A stretch of DNA of 37,566 nt from Geobacteraceae bacterium GWC2_53_11 (GTDB lineage Bacteria; Desulfobacterota; Desulfuromonadia; Geobacterales; Pseudopelobacteraceae): positions 37,893 through 75,458 of the forward strand of contig MGZJ01000041.1 of the NCBI GenBank assembly GCA_001802645.1, given 5' to 3'. Position numbers and translations under genes: made by a program. Shown here in pieces: positions 16,119 through 24,032 of the stretch (within the stretch, counting starts at the first letter, position 1; each line of letters starts with the position of its first letter). The notes beneath the pieces were generated by a model, which worked only from the letters and a program-made list of their open reading frames with translations, searched no databases and was not told the DNA's origin.

Positions 16119-16814
16119 ATGATAAAAAAGTGCTTATTCTCCCTTTTACTTTTGACACTCGCTTTAAGTCCCAATCTCGTTTTTGCAGAGAAAGTTTCTA
16201 CGTCGCCTAAAATAACCGAAGAAAACATACCCAATTTTCAAAATATTAAATACGCGGACCTATCTGAGGTAACAGAACTCTTTCACCCAAATTTAGCAGA
16301 ATACGCCCGAGCCGCTGACATTGACATGAAGCGGATAGTCTCTGTCTTGAAAATCTCGGCTCAACAAAAAGAGAGTACACCTATCTACTTCGTACCAAGC
16401 AACCGTTATAGAACCAGAGGTTACAGAAGTGCTACTACAAAAATATTTGAAATCGTACGAGTCCGAATGGGTGAGAAAAGGAAGATTCTGGTTCTTTTTA
16501 ATGATCAGACGATTGATGAGAACAACGTTGAGAAATTTCATAAGGGGTGGAAATTAGCAGAATTATCTGAGAAATACGAACTAGACAAATTACATGACTT
16601 CTTCATTATTTCAAAACACCCTTGGCCTGGTGGAGAGGCTATCTACACGAATTTGAACATCAAGAAAAACAAACTCGAAGTTGCAATCACTTATGAGCAA
16701 CCAATTCGAGGATATGAGCTTCATAGTGAATGTAAATATTTGTTTTCTCCATCTAAAGAGACTCTTGTTTTTAAGAAGGTGACTGAATCTACTGAGGAAG
16801 GGCCTGTGCCCTGA
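16119..16814 (+). CDS. Exported protein of unknown function (cassette gene)
   Basis: 231 residues with a clear signal peptide (about 1-23, ending LVFA). I do not recognise the mature part. It contains a basic middle section (SNRYRTRGYRSATTKIFEIVRVRMGEKRK), then a mixed alpha/beta region (LVLFNDQTIDENNVEKFHKGWKLAELSEKYEL) and KHPWPGGEAIYTNLNIKKNKLEVAITYEQP. AAGGA lies 8 bases before the ATG. The codon use is AT-rich, unlike the GC-rich neighbours. An attC-like site follows 7 bp after its stop and a GTTGAAC heptamer lies 29 bp before its start. That is the layout of an integron gene cassette. Confidence 0.75.
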   Translation: MIKKCLFSLLLLTLALSPNLVFAEKVSTSPKITEENIPNFQNIKYADLSEVTELFHPNLAEYARAADIDMKRIVSVLKISAQQKESTPIYFVPSNRYRTRGYRSATTKIFEIVRVRMGEKRKILVLFNDQTIDENNVEKFHKGWKLAELSEKYELDKLHDFFIISKHPWPGGEAIYTNLNIKKNKLEVAITYEQPIRGYELHSECKYLFSPSKETLVFKKVTESTEEGPVP

Positions 16815-16821
16815 CTATAAT

Positions 16822-16890
16822 GTCCAACACGCGCTCAGACCATGACCGGGCCAAAACCCGCCCGGCAGGTCAAGCGCAAAGCCGTTGAAC
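16822..16890 (+). other. Integron attC recombination site
   Basis: The R'' box GTCCAAC (16822-16828, RYYYAAC) and R' box GTTGAAC (16884-16890, GTTRRRY) pair at six of seven positions. Inward come an asymmetric unpaired spacer (2 against 6 bases), stems GCGCT/AGCGC (16831-16835, 16873-16877) and GACC/GGTC (16838-16841, 16868-16871) with extra-helical bases, and a terminal hairpin CCGGGC/GCCCGG (16846-16851, 16860-16865). This order matches known attC sites. The next gene starts 25 bp after R'. No integrase gene is in the window, so it belongs to an orphan cassette or an array whose integrase lies elsewhere. Confidence 0.7.
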
Positions 16891-16914
16891 ATAAATAACG
16901 TGAAGGAGTAATAC

Positions 16915-17427
16915 ATGGCAATTCCCAGAGTTTTTATAAGTTCAACGTTTTATGATTTAAGACAGGTTAGAGAGGATTTAGAACGGTTTATAAAAGAACT
17001 TGGTTATGAGCCTGTGCGTCATGAAACAGGTGCAATACCATATGGAAAAGAAGACACCCCTGAAGCGTACGCTTATCGAGAAGTAGAGCTCTGTGACATC
17101 ATAATCACAATAATTGGTGGCAAATATGGCACAGCTTCACAACACGAGCATGGATATTCTATTACTCAAAATGAACTTAGACGCGCCTTAGAAAAAGGGA
17201 TACAAGTATTCATTTTCATTGAAAAAAGTGTTTTATCTGAATTTTCAACATATAAAATAAATAAAGATAATAAGTCCACTAAGTACAATTTTGTGGACGA
17301 CATAAAAGTTTATGAATTTATTGAACATCTTTACAAATTGCCAAGGAATAATCCGATATCCGGATGGTCTGGTAGGCAGGAACATACCTTTGCCTGCTCG
17401 AATCATGGCGCTGGCAGATGTGTATGA
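16915..17427 (+). pseudogene. Truncated DUF4062 protein (N-terminal domain only)
   Basis: The first ~150 residues are a DUF4062 domain: PRVFISSTFYDLRQVREDLERF at the start, then a REVELCDIIITIIGGKYGTAS strand-turn stretch and SITQNELRRALEKGIQVFIFIE. DUF4062 usually sits at the N terminus of larger proteins, often with NTPase or effector domains linked to defence or signalling. Here the frame breaks near 17356-17365. The last ~20 residues are out-of-frame translation of an HD-GYP fragment. GGAG precedes the ATG, so the short protein might still be made. AT-rich, and directly after the attC site, it looks like the head of a second cassette. Confidence 0.75.
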
Positions 17428-17608
17428 CGCGTTACGATCAGACAGGTGTTACCGCAAAGGCATGAATCATGATCAAGCCAGAACTATTATTCTTGAAGGC
17501 GATGGCAAGCACTTTGATCCTGAAGTGGTCATGGCGTTTTTACGGATCGAAGTTGTTTTTGCCGGAACGGACTGTAACAACACAAAAGCTACCGGGAGAA
17601 CAGTATGA
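17357..17608 (+). pseudogene. HD-GYP phosphodiesterase gene, 3' remnant
   Basis: About 83 codons encode the C-terminal end of an HD-GYP domain: YPDGLVGRNIPLPARIMAL, ADVYDALRSDRCYRKGM and HFDPEVVMAFL, the usual order after the GYP motif. The HD catalytic residues and any receiver domain are missing. Upstream the frame runs into DUF4062 DNA in a different reading frame, so this is a deletion or fusion product without a start of its own. Base composition is closer to the core genome than to the AT-rich DNA on its left. Its stop overlaps the next gene's ATG (ATGA). Confidence 0.85.
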
Positions 17609-17931
17609 AATGGATTTTTACCATCATTGCCGTTGGCATCGCGCTTTCAGCCAATCTTGCTTCTGCCGACAACTTCCGCTGCCCCAATGACAACATCGTC
17701 TCCACCGGAGACAGCATCTCCACCGTTGCCTCCAAATGCGATTCCCCTGACTTCTCGTTCAAGCGGGAGGAACCGATGACGGTCGTAGACACGAGAGATG
17801 ACGGGAGTACGAGGCCAAGGACCATCTACGTTGAGGTACAGGAGTGGACGTACAATCAGGGTTTATCGCATACCTTGATATTCCGTAACGGCATCCTGAC
17901 GGAGGTTCGCTTTGGCGGTTTTGCCAAATAA
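17605..17931 (+). CDS. DUF2845 exported protein
   Basis: 108 residues with a signal peptide (about 1-21, ending LASA). The mature protein starts DNFRCPNDNIVSTGDSISTVASKCDSP, the DUF2845 pattern with two cysteines that may form a disulfide, and ends with YNQGLSHTLIFRNGILTEVRFGGF. The fold resembles small periplasmic SmpA/BamE-like proteins, but no function is known. GGGAGAA precedes the ATG. Its start overlaps the stop of the HD-GYP remnant, so an HD-GYP gene may have been its natural upstream neighbour. Confidence 0.88.
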   Translation: MKWIFTIIAVGIALSANLASADNFRCPNDNIVSTGDSISTVASKCDSPDFSFKREEPMTVVDTRDDGSTRPRTIYVEVQEWTYNQGLSHTLIFRNGILTEVRFGGFAK

Positions 17932-18086
17932 TTTTAGCAGCCGGCCTGACCTCTCATCCCGGAGGGAGTAGCCCTTGACACGTGACAAAAGATAAAAAAC
18001 GCTATAAATTAGGGGTTCCAGCCAGCTGGAAGCCTGTCACCAAAGTTCAGACCTTGGCAGAGCTGTGAAGAATTCAAGGAGTTACG

Positions 18087-18539
18087 ATGAATCCGGAGAC
18101 AGGCAAAATTGCCCAGAAGGAATTCGATCGGGCGCAACAGGAACTTGACAGCAACAATGTCCTGGCTGCACTTGCCAGCCTGGAACGGGCACTCGGCATC
18201 TGGGATGATCCACTCTGGTATTCCCGTCTCGGGTTCTGTATCGCAAAACAGCGCGGACATCTTACCCGGGCATTCGAACTGTGCCGCGCTTCACTTGAAT
18301 ACGACCCGGACAATCCGCTCCACTACCTGTATCTTGGCAAAGTCCATCTTATCGCAGGAAACAAAAATGAAGCACTTCAGGCTTTCAGGCAGGGGATGGC
18401 ACGTGGCGGCACTCCGCAACTGGAGCAGTTCCTTGCTGCCCTGGGGAACAGAAGACCTCCGGTCATACCCATTCTTTCACGTGATAATCTGCTGAACAAA
18501 TATCTTGGAATCCTTTTTGCCCGTCTTGGCTTAAGATAG
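18087..18539 (+). CDS. TPR-repeat protein
   Basis: 150 residues without signal peptide. At least two tetratricopeptide-like units are visible: AQQELDSNNVLAALASLERALGI and the pair AFELCRASLEYDPDNPLHYLYLGKVHLIAGNKNEALQAFRQGM. A C-terminal tail (PVIPILSRDNLLNKYLGILFARLGLR) is less repetitive. TPRs mediate protein contacts; the partner is unknown. AAGGAG stands 6 bases before the ATG. It lies 42 bp upstream of the diheme cytochrome on the same strand, probably in one transcript. The 155-bp gap before it contains a TTGACA (17975) but no well-spaced -10. Confidence 0.85.
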   Translation: MNPETGKIAQKEFDRAQQELDSNNVLAALASLERALGIWDDPLWYSRLGFCIAKQRGHLTRAFELCRASLEYDPDNPLHYLYLGKVHLIAGNKNEALQAFRQGMARGGTPQLEQFLAALGNRRPPVIPILSRDNLLNKYLGILFARLGLR

Positions 18540-18581
18540 GCGTCTTGAATTCAGCCCCTTTACCGGTAAATGGAGGATGAC

Positions 18582-19109
18582 ATGAAGATAACTATCATTG
18601 CAGTTGCACTACTCGCCTGGAGTATCCCTGCCCTGGCCGAAGAGGTCAATTTCAGTACCCACCTGTATCCCAAATTCCAGACCAAAGCATGCACCACCTG
18701 CCATGACTACTTTGAGAAGGATCGCGGAGGACTGGCCTTCAAGAGCCATAAGGGGCGGTCACCGGACATATGCATCTATTGCCACACGGATGGGGTAACC
18801 GGCTTCAAGCACGCAGATGAATGGTTTGCCCAACCAGGACTGTACACATCGGGTATGAACCCGCAGCAAACGTGTGAAACCATGAAATCCGCAATTAACG
18901 CAAAGTTCAAAAACAAGACGCTGGTTGCCCGGCAGATCGAGCATCACCTTTTTGAAGACCCCCGGGTGCTGTGGGGCATCGAAGGCGCCACTCCCAAAAG
19001 CGGCCAACTCCCCAGCGACGGGAAAGAGAGCGATCTGGTAAAAGGTGGCCTGACGAAATGGAAGGAACAGGTCAAGGCGTGGATAGATGGCGGAATGAAG
19101 TGCCAATAG
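18582..19109 (+). CDS. Periplasmic diheme c-type cytochrome
   Basis: 175 residues with a signal peptide (about 1-19, ending PALA). Two heme c motifs, CTTCH (37-41) and CIYCH (64-68), lie in the N-terminal third. The remaining ~105 residues have no further CxxCH but contain HH (near 120) and a lone cysteine at the C terminus. It should carry electrons in the periplasm, in line with the cytochrome-rich physiology of Geobacter relatives. I chose the ATG at 18582, which has GGAGG 5 bases upstream and starts the signal peptide. Its specific partner is unknown. Confidence 0.88.
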   Translation: MKITIIAVALLAWSIPALAEEVNFSTHLYPKFQTKACTTCHDYFEKDRGGLAFKSHKGRSPDICIYCHTDGVTGFKHADEWFAQPGLYTSGMNPQQTCETMKSAINAKFKNKTLVARQIEHHLFEDPRVLWGIEGATPKSGQLPSDGKESDLVKGGLTKWKEQVKAWIDGGMKCQ

Positions 19110-19140
19110 CAGAGGAACTATCGACACGGAGGTAACCGTC

Positions 19141-19425
19141 GTGTGCAGGAACATCAAAACGCTGTACAATTTTGTGCCACCTGCGACTGAGGAAGAGATC
19201 CACGCGGCTGCTCTACAGTATGTGCGGAAAATCAGCGGCTTTGCCAGGCCTTCCGCTGCAAACGAAGCGGCGTTCAACCATGCGGTTGCAGAGATCGAAC
19301 GGGCGTCCTCCGGATTGTTCGCCTCTCTCGTAACAGCCGCCCACCCTAAAAACCGTGACATCGAAGCCGTAAAAGCACAGACCAGAGCGAAACGAAGAAC
19401 GCGCCGCGAGATAATCCATGGATAA
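19141..19425 (+). CDS. DUF2277 family protein
   Basis: 94 residues beginning MCRNIKTLYNFVPPATEEEIHAAALQYVRKISGF, the near-invariant start of DUF2277 proteins; the family is small, cytosolic and of unknown function. The start is GTG with GGAGG about 8 bases upstream. The 3' end overlaps the glycosyltransferase start by 8 bp. The C-terminal tail is basic (AQTRAKRRTRREI). Confidence 0.92.
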   Translation: MCRNIKTLYNFVPPATEEEIHAAALQYVRKISGFARPSAANEAAFNHAVAEIERASSGLFASLVTAAHPKNRDIEAVKAQTRAKRRTRREIIHG

Positions 19426-21052
19426 CGGGTCGAGGACCGGCGAGCTGCACGGTGCCAGGCTGGTCAGGTTCGGATGCTTCGCTTTTGCCGCTTTGCTGAT
19501 AGTTGCCGCGTTATACTGCCGCATACGTCTTCTTTCAGTACCGCTGGAGCGGGATGAGGGGGGCTTTGCGTATATCGGCCAGCAGTTGCTGAATGGTATT
19601 CCTCCGTATGTCAGCGGCAACATGAAGGTACTGGCCGGAATCCACTTCGCATACGCCGTGATCATGGCCCTGTTCGGAGAGAGCTCCGCGGGAATCCATG
19701 CAGGACTTCTGGCGGTCAACACGGCAAGCATGGTGCTTCTGTATTTCCTGGCACGCCGGATACTGCCCATCGAAGGGGCGTCAGTAGCGGTGGGCGTTTT
19801 TGCGTTCCTCTCCGTAACCCCATCCGTACTGGGTATTTTTGCCCATGCGACAAACTTTGTCATACTGTTTATACTCGCCGGTCTGGTAACCATGATGGCC
19901 GGACTTAAGAGGAACCGACTCTCCCTGATCCTGGCAAGTGGCGCCTGCTTCGGCCTTTCCGTACTTATGAAGCAACACGGGGTGTTCTTCTGTCTGTTTG
20001 CCTGCGGCTATCTTTTTTGGGAACTCCAGGCACGTAAACAGGGCCTGCAGAGTACGTTGCGTCACTTTTCTCTGCTGTTTCTCGGCATGCTTGTTCCCTA
20101 TGCCGCAACCTGTGCTTACATGTGGGCAAATGGTGTTTTTGGCGAATTCTGGTTCTGGACCGTGACACGGTCCCTGGATTATGCGACTGAAATACCCCTC
20201 TCCGTCGGTCTGCATCGTTTGAAGTCCTACGTTGGAACAGTCCCCCAAAATGTGCTTTTGTTCTGGTATCTGGCCGGCGGCGGCCTGATTGCTCTCCGCT
20301 ACCGGGACTGCCGCATCCGGCACCGCTGGTTTGTTGTTTTCTTCCTGTGTGCCTCGATAGCAGCTATTCTTCCGGGATTGACCTTCTATCCCCACTATTT
20401 CATCCTGCTGCTCCCCGCAGTTTCAATTCTGGCCGGGATCGCTTTTGTGGCTCTGACGCAAATTCCGGTGCCGGTCCCGGCTCAATCTGCCAGGCGGCAG
20501 GCGGCAGTGGCACTGATGTTACTGGCCGCCTGTTTCGGCATATACCAGCAGCGCGGTTACCTCTTCACCATCAAACCCGTAGCGATAAGCCGGATGATCT
20601 ATGGCGGAAACCCGTTCCCCGAATCGATCGAAATTGCCCGGTACATCAGGGAACACAGCATCCCCGGCACACAGATCGCGGTTCTCGGCTCAGAGCCGCA
20701 GATCTATTTCTATGCAAACAGACCTTCGGCTACGGATTACCTGTTCATGTACCCGTTGGTTGAACAACAACCCCATGTTGAACAGATGCAGGATGAAATG
20801 ATCCGCGAAATTGAACAGGCATACCCTGAATTCATTGTACTCGTGGGGATTCCATCCTCATGGCTCTATCAAAGTGAGGCGGGAGCCCGGCTTATCAAGT
20901 GGGCTGACACGTATTTGTCCGGAAATTATCACAAGGTGGGAATAATTGAATTATTGAGCAGCAGCCAGACCAATTACTATTGGGGTAGAGACGCGGAAGA
21001 ACGGAAGGTATCTTCGAAGCTGTTCATTGTTCTGTTTCAGCGAAACAGTTGA
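19418..21052 (+). CDS. Membrane glycosyltransferase, family 39 (ArnT/PMT-like)
   Basis: 544-residue polytopic membrane protein with about 10-12 transmembrane helices followed by a soluble C-terminal part. The acidic pair in LERDEG (D46, E47) in the first periplasmic loop is the catalytic site of lipid-linked sugar transferases of the GT-C fold. The family moves a sugar from polyprenyl phosphate to a protein or lipid acceptor on the outer face of the inner membrane. The periplasmic tail contains REHSIPGTQIAVLGSEPQIYFYANRPSA, typical of GT39-like proteins. The acceptor cannot be inferred. It overlaps the DUF2277 gene and ends facing a convergent lipoprotein gene. Confidence 0.88.
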   Translation: MDNGSRTGELHGARLVRFGCFAFAALLIVAALYCRIRLLSVPLERDEGGFAYIGQQLLNGIPPYVSGNMKVLAGIHFAYAVIMALFGESSAGIHAGLLAVNTASMVLLYFLARRILPIEGASVAVGVFAFLSVTPSVLGIFAHATNFVILFILAGLVTMMAGLKRNRLSLILASGACFGLSVLMKQHGVFFCLFACGYLFWELQARKQGLQSTLRHFSLLFLGMLVPYAATCAYMWANGVFGEFWFWTVTRSLDYATEIPLSVGLHRLKSYVGTVPQNVLLFWYLAGGGLIALRYRDCRIRHRWFVVFFLCASIAAILPGLTFYPHYFILLLPAVSILAGIAFVALTQIPVPVPAQSARRQAAVALMLLAACFGIYQQRGYLFTIKPVAISRMIYGGNPFPESIEIARYIREHSIPGTQIAVLGSEPQIYFYANRPSATDYLFMYPLVEQQPHVEQMQDEMIREIEQAYPEFIVLVGIPSSWLYQSEAGARLIKWADTYLSGNYHKVGIIELLSSSQTNYYWGRDAEERKVSSKLFIVLFQRNS

Positions 21053-21073
21053 ATTTCACCTGGCAGTATAACA

Positions 21074-21099
21074 AAATGCCCCCCGGTTTCCCGGAGGGC
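21074..21099 (-). terminator. Rho-independent terminator of the MliC-like gene
   Basis: GCCCTCCGG (complement of 21091-21099) pairs with CCGGGGGGC (21078-21086) around a 4-base loop with one mismatch. On the minus strand it is followed by ATTTTGTT. It sits 30 bp past the lipoprotein stop and may also slow the convergent glycosyltransferase transcript. Confidence 0.65.
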
Positions 21100-21129
21100 G
21101 TTCATTCAAAGCAATCTTTTTCCGGCCGG

Positions 21130-21486
21130 CTACTCCACGCCCCTTCCGCTGAACACGAGCTTGCCGTCAAGCCAGAGCAGCACGCCACCGTCGGTTTCCC
21201 AGAGCGTCAGGTGGTCATCCCGGTAGCGCCCCTCCGTTCCCACTATCTCCGCTGGCAGTATCGCAAGCCGGTCATCGGGCAGTTTAACGATGACGACGCC
21301 GGTGCCGGCATCATGGACAACCTCCAGCTTCTCGCCCGCTGCTGAGAGGTACACCGTCGCCTGCCCCAGAACGCGGGTTTCTGCCGGAACCGGCATGGAC
21401 TGCTGCACCGGAGTGCTGACGGTCGGCGCTGTTGCACATCCCGCACTGCACAGCAGGACAGCTGCGAACAGCAGAGGACCCCTCAC
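21130..21486 (-). CDS. MliC-like lipoprotein
   Basis: 118 residues with a lipoprotein signal (lipobox SAGC, C17). The mature C-terminal half (VVIVKLPDDRLAILPAEIVGTEGRYRDDHLTLWETDGGVLLWLDGKLVFSG) follows the pattern of MliC, the membrane-bound inhibitor of C-type lysozyme, where the RYRDD...LTLWE region forms the inhibitory beta strand. MliC proteins normally keep a disulfide; none is obvious here, so this may be a fold relative rather than a true inhibitor. It overlaps the end of pap by 4 bp, so it follows pap in one transcript. Confidence 0.6.
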   Translation of the reverse strand: MRGPLLFAAVLLCSAGCATAPTVSTPVQQSMPVPAETRVLGQATVYLSAAGEKLEVVHDAGTGVVIVKLPDDRLAILPAEIVGTEGRYRDDHLTLWETDGGVLLWLDGKLVFSGRGVE

Positions 21487-22967
21487 TTCCCGAGCGCCTT
21501 CTCGATCCGCTCACAGAGGGTCTTCAAGACCTTGATGCGGGCATAGTACTTGTCGTTGGCCTCCACCAGCGTCCAGGGGGCGATTTCGGTGCTGGTGCGG
21601 TCGATCATGTCGCATACCGCCCGTTCGTACTCGTCCCATTTATCCCGGTTGCGCCAATCCTCGTCGGTGATCTTGTAGCGCTTGAAGCCGATCTTCTCCC
21701 GCTCCTTGAAGCGGCGCAGCTGTTCTTCCTTGGTGATGGAGAGCCAGAATTTGACGACGACGGTCTTGTTGCGCACCATCTGTTCTTCAAAATCGTTGAT
21801 TTCCCCGTAGGCACGCATCCAGTCCTTGTGCTCGCAGTACCCCTCGACCCGCTCCACCAGAACGCGCCCGTACCACGTACGGTCAAAGATGGCAAAGCGG
21901 CTTTTGCGGGGGATGCTGCGCCAGAAGCGCCACATGTAGGGCTGGGCCCGCTCTTCCTCGGTCGGCGCCGCAACCGGAATAACCCGGTATTGACGGGCAT
22001 CGAGCGCCTGGATGATGCGCCGGATACTACCGCCTTTACCGGCGGCGTCGTTCCCTTCGAAAGCGACCACGACCGACAGCTTTTTGAACTCGGGGTGACG
22101 GGTCAGCAGGTTGAGCTTCCCCTGGTATTTTTCCAGTTCGCTTTCGAACTCGTCCTTTTTCAGCTTCTTGCTCATGTCGAGCGTATGCAGAATCAGCAGA
22201 TCGTCAATAGTCGGCATGATGGGGGGAATAGGCTCTTCGTGACGGGGCGGCTCGGGAGCGTCCAGCCGTTGCCGCATGGCGGTGAGAATCGCCTTGCCGA
22301 TGGTCAGGTAGCGGTAACGCGGGTCGGTCCCCTCGACGATGGTCCAGGGGGATTCGGCGGTGCTGGTGGTGCGCAGCATTCGCTCGGAAACTTTGCGGAA
22401 TTTGTCGTATTGCTTGTAGTGGTCCCAGTCGGTATCGGTGACCCGCCAGCGGGTTTTGGGATCTTTTTCCAGCAGCTTGAGCCGTTTTTTCTGCTCATTC
22501 TGGGAGAGGTGCAGCCAGAACTTGAGCACCAGCGCACCTTCGTCGCAGAGCATCTTCTCGAAATGTACGATCCGCTCCAGGCGCTGATCCAGCTCGGCGT
22601 TCTTGATGGTGCCGTAGACATTCTCGACCAGCGGCCCCGAATACCAAGTGCCGATGAAGACGCCAACCTTACCCTGGGGGGGAAGCACCCGCCAGTAACG
22701 CCACATCTGGGGCCGTTCCAGCTCCTCATCAGTCAGGTCGCGCAGAGCGTGGGTTTCAATGTGGCGCGGATCCATCCATTCGTTGAGCAGATTTACCGTT
22801 TCCCCTTTGCCGGCACAATCGACGCCTGCCACCAGTATGATGACAGGAAACTTTTTCGACTGGAACAGGTCGAGCTGGGCATCCAGCAACCCCTCGCGCA
22901 GCTCCGGTATTTCCCTCTTCCATACTTCCTTGCTGATCTTGTGACCCAGTTCGGCGGATTCAAACAT
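21483..22967 (-). CDS. pap: Polyphosphate:AMP phosphotransferase (two-domain PPK2)
   Basis: 494 residues: two PPK2 kinase domains in tandem, as in class II PPK2 enzymes that make ADP from AMP and polyphosphate. Domain 1 (about 10-230) has Walker A GVDCAGKG (48-55). Domain 2 (about 255-494) has Walker A GNDAAGKG (305-312). The FDRTWYGR motif near 361 in domain 2 is degenerate in domain 1 (FIGTWYSG), with Asp and Arg lost, so catalysis probably rests on domain 2. GGAGGGTATC precedes the ATG. It sits head of a short operon with the MliC-like lipoprotein gene. Confidence 0.95.
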   Translation of the reverse strand: MFESAELGHKISKEVWKREIPELREGLLDAQLDLFQSKKFPVIILVAGVDCAGKGETVNLLNEWMDPRHIETHALRDLTDEELERPQMWRYWRVLPPQGKVGVFIGTWYSGPLVENVYGTIKNAELDQRLERIVHFEKMLCDEGALVLKFWLHLSQNEQKKRLKLLEKDPKTRWRVTDTDWDHYKQYDKFRKVSERMLRTTSTAESPWTIVEGTDPRYRYLTIGKAILTAMRQRLDAPEPPRHEEPIPPIMPTIDDLLILHTLDMSKKLKKDEFESELEKYQGKLNLLTRHPEFKKLSVVVAFEGNDAAGKGGSIRRIIQALDARQYRVIPVAAPTEEERAQPYMWRFWRSIPRKSRFAIFDRTWYGRVLVERVEGYCEHKDWMRAYGEINDFEEQMVRNKTVVVKFWLSITKEEQLRRFKEREKIGFKRYKITDEDWRNRDKWDEYERAVCDMIDRTSTEIAPWTLVEANDKYYARIKVLKTLCERIEKALGK

Positions 22968-23034
22968 GATACCCTCCTGATCGTTCAGCCTTGAAAACTA
23001 TGGAAAGTATACCAGTAAACCTGAAAAAAACATG

Positions 23035-23189
23035 TGCCACAGAGGCGCAGAGACACAGAGAAACCATTAGAAAGAAATCCACAAAATATTTTGGTTTGTT
23101 TTTACTAACTGGTTAGAAAATCACCAATCTCTGTACATCTCTCTGTGTCTCGCTTAAAAGCGCCTACTTTTGGCTGAGCCTCTGTGGCA
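23035..23189. repeat. CACAGAG-type inverted repeat element
   Basis: Left arm 23035-23061 starts TGCCACAGAGGCGCAGAGA. The right arm is its inverse in two pieces, CTCTCTGTGTCTC (23139-23151) and GAGCCTCTGTGGCA (23176-23189), separated by an insert with its own hairpin CGCTT-AA-AAGCG (23151-23162). It fills the gap between pap and proC. CCACAGAGGCACAGAG-like repeats recur in many bacterial genomes and behave like non-coding palindromic elements. Confidence 0.65.
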
Positions 23190-23197
23190 AAAATATT

Positions 23198-24010
23198 TTA
23201 TTTCCCGGCCAGTTCCTTTGATTTGAGGGTCGCGGCTTCGACACAGTTCATGATCACCCCGCGAAAACTGCCGTTCTCAAGGGCGTGCAGCCCGGCGATG
23301 GTTGTTCCCCCCGGCGATGTCACTTTTTCCTTCAGCAGCGTCGGATGCTCACCGGTTTCAACGACCATCCGGGCGGAGCCGAGCACCGTCTGGGCAGCCA
23401 GTTGAGTTGCCACATCACGCGGCAGGCCGTTTTTGACACCGGCATCGGAAAGCGCCTCGATGAAGGTAAATACATAGGCAGGACCGCTGCCGGAAAGACC
23501 GGTCACCGCATCCATCAGTTTTTCATCCACGGAGACGGCAACCCCGATCAGGGCAAATATTTGCCGGGCAAGGTCCAGGTCGTCCGAAGTTGATTTGCGC
23601 CCGGCACTGACGGCGGTCGCCCCGGCTCCGATCAGAGCAGGTGTATTGGGCATCGCCCGTATAACCCGGCAACCGGGGTGCAGATTGGCTTCGATCTTTG
23701 ACGTTGGTATGCCGGCCATGATCGAGATCACCAGTTTTTGCGGCGTCACGACCTTTTCGATCAGGTCGAAGGCACCCTCGGCCTGCTGCGGTTTGATCGC
23801 CAGCACGATAACCTCGCCCCACTCCGCCGCTTCAGCCGCATCACCCACTACCCGAACATTGGGAAACCGTTCCGTCAGCTCGTCGCGCCGCTTGGGGCTG
23901 ATTTCCGCCACACAGATTCCGACCCCCACATCCTCACGCAACAAGCCGCGAATGATCGCTTCAGCCATGTTGCCGCCGCCGATAAAGGCGATTTTACGTA
24001 TAGTCAGCAT
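23198..24010 (-). CDS. proC: Pyrroline-5-carboxylate reductase
   Basis: Last step of proline synthesis, reducing pyrroline-5-carboxylate with NAD(P)H. The 270-residue protein has the dinucleotide loop IAFIGGGNMAEAII at the N terminus and the family signature TGLSGSGPAYVFTFIEAL with TSPGGTTIAGLHALE near the C terminus. I chose the ATG at 24010, which has GGAGGGG 6 bases upstream; an in-frame ATG five codons earlier has no such site. It is the last gene of a hpnJ-hpnK-transporter-proC run, 22 bp after the transporter. Confidence 0.96.
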   Translation of the reverse strand: MLTIRKIAFIGGGNMAEAIIRGLLREDVGVGICVAEISPKRRDELTERFPNVRVVGDAAEAAEWGEVIVLAIKPQQAEGAFDLIEKVVTPQKLVISIMAGIPTSKIEANLHPGCRVIRAMPNTPALIGAGATAVSAGRKSTSDDLDLARQIFALIGVAVSVDEKLMDAVTGLSGSGPAYVFTFIEALSDAGVKNGLPRDVATQLAAQTVLGSARMVVETGEHPTLLKEKVTSPGGTTIAGLHALENGSFRGVIMNCVEAATLKSKELAGK

Positions 24011-24032
24011 TTCAGTCCCCTCCAAAAATTAT

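Noticed and set aside
15989-16234. 81-codon minus-strand frame with repeated YRYLFPIYG-like residues
   Set aside because: The repeats come from translating the TATATA palindromes; there is no homology or ribosome binding site.
17975-18008. Promoter before the TPR gene (TTGACA and TATAAA)
   Set aside because: The spacing of 22 bp is too long and no alternative -10 at 16-18 bp exists.
21432-22994. 520-codon open frame on the plus strand
   Set aside because: Antisense to pap, whose two PPK2 domains are intact; no ribosome binding site or domain.
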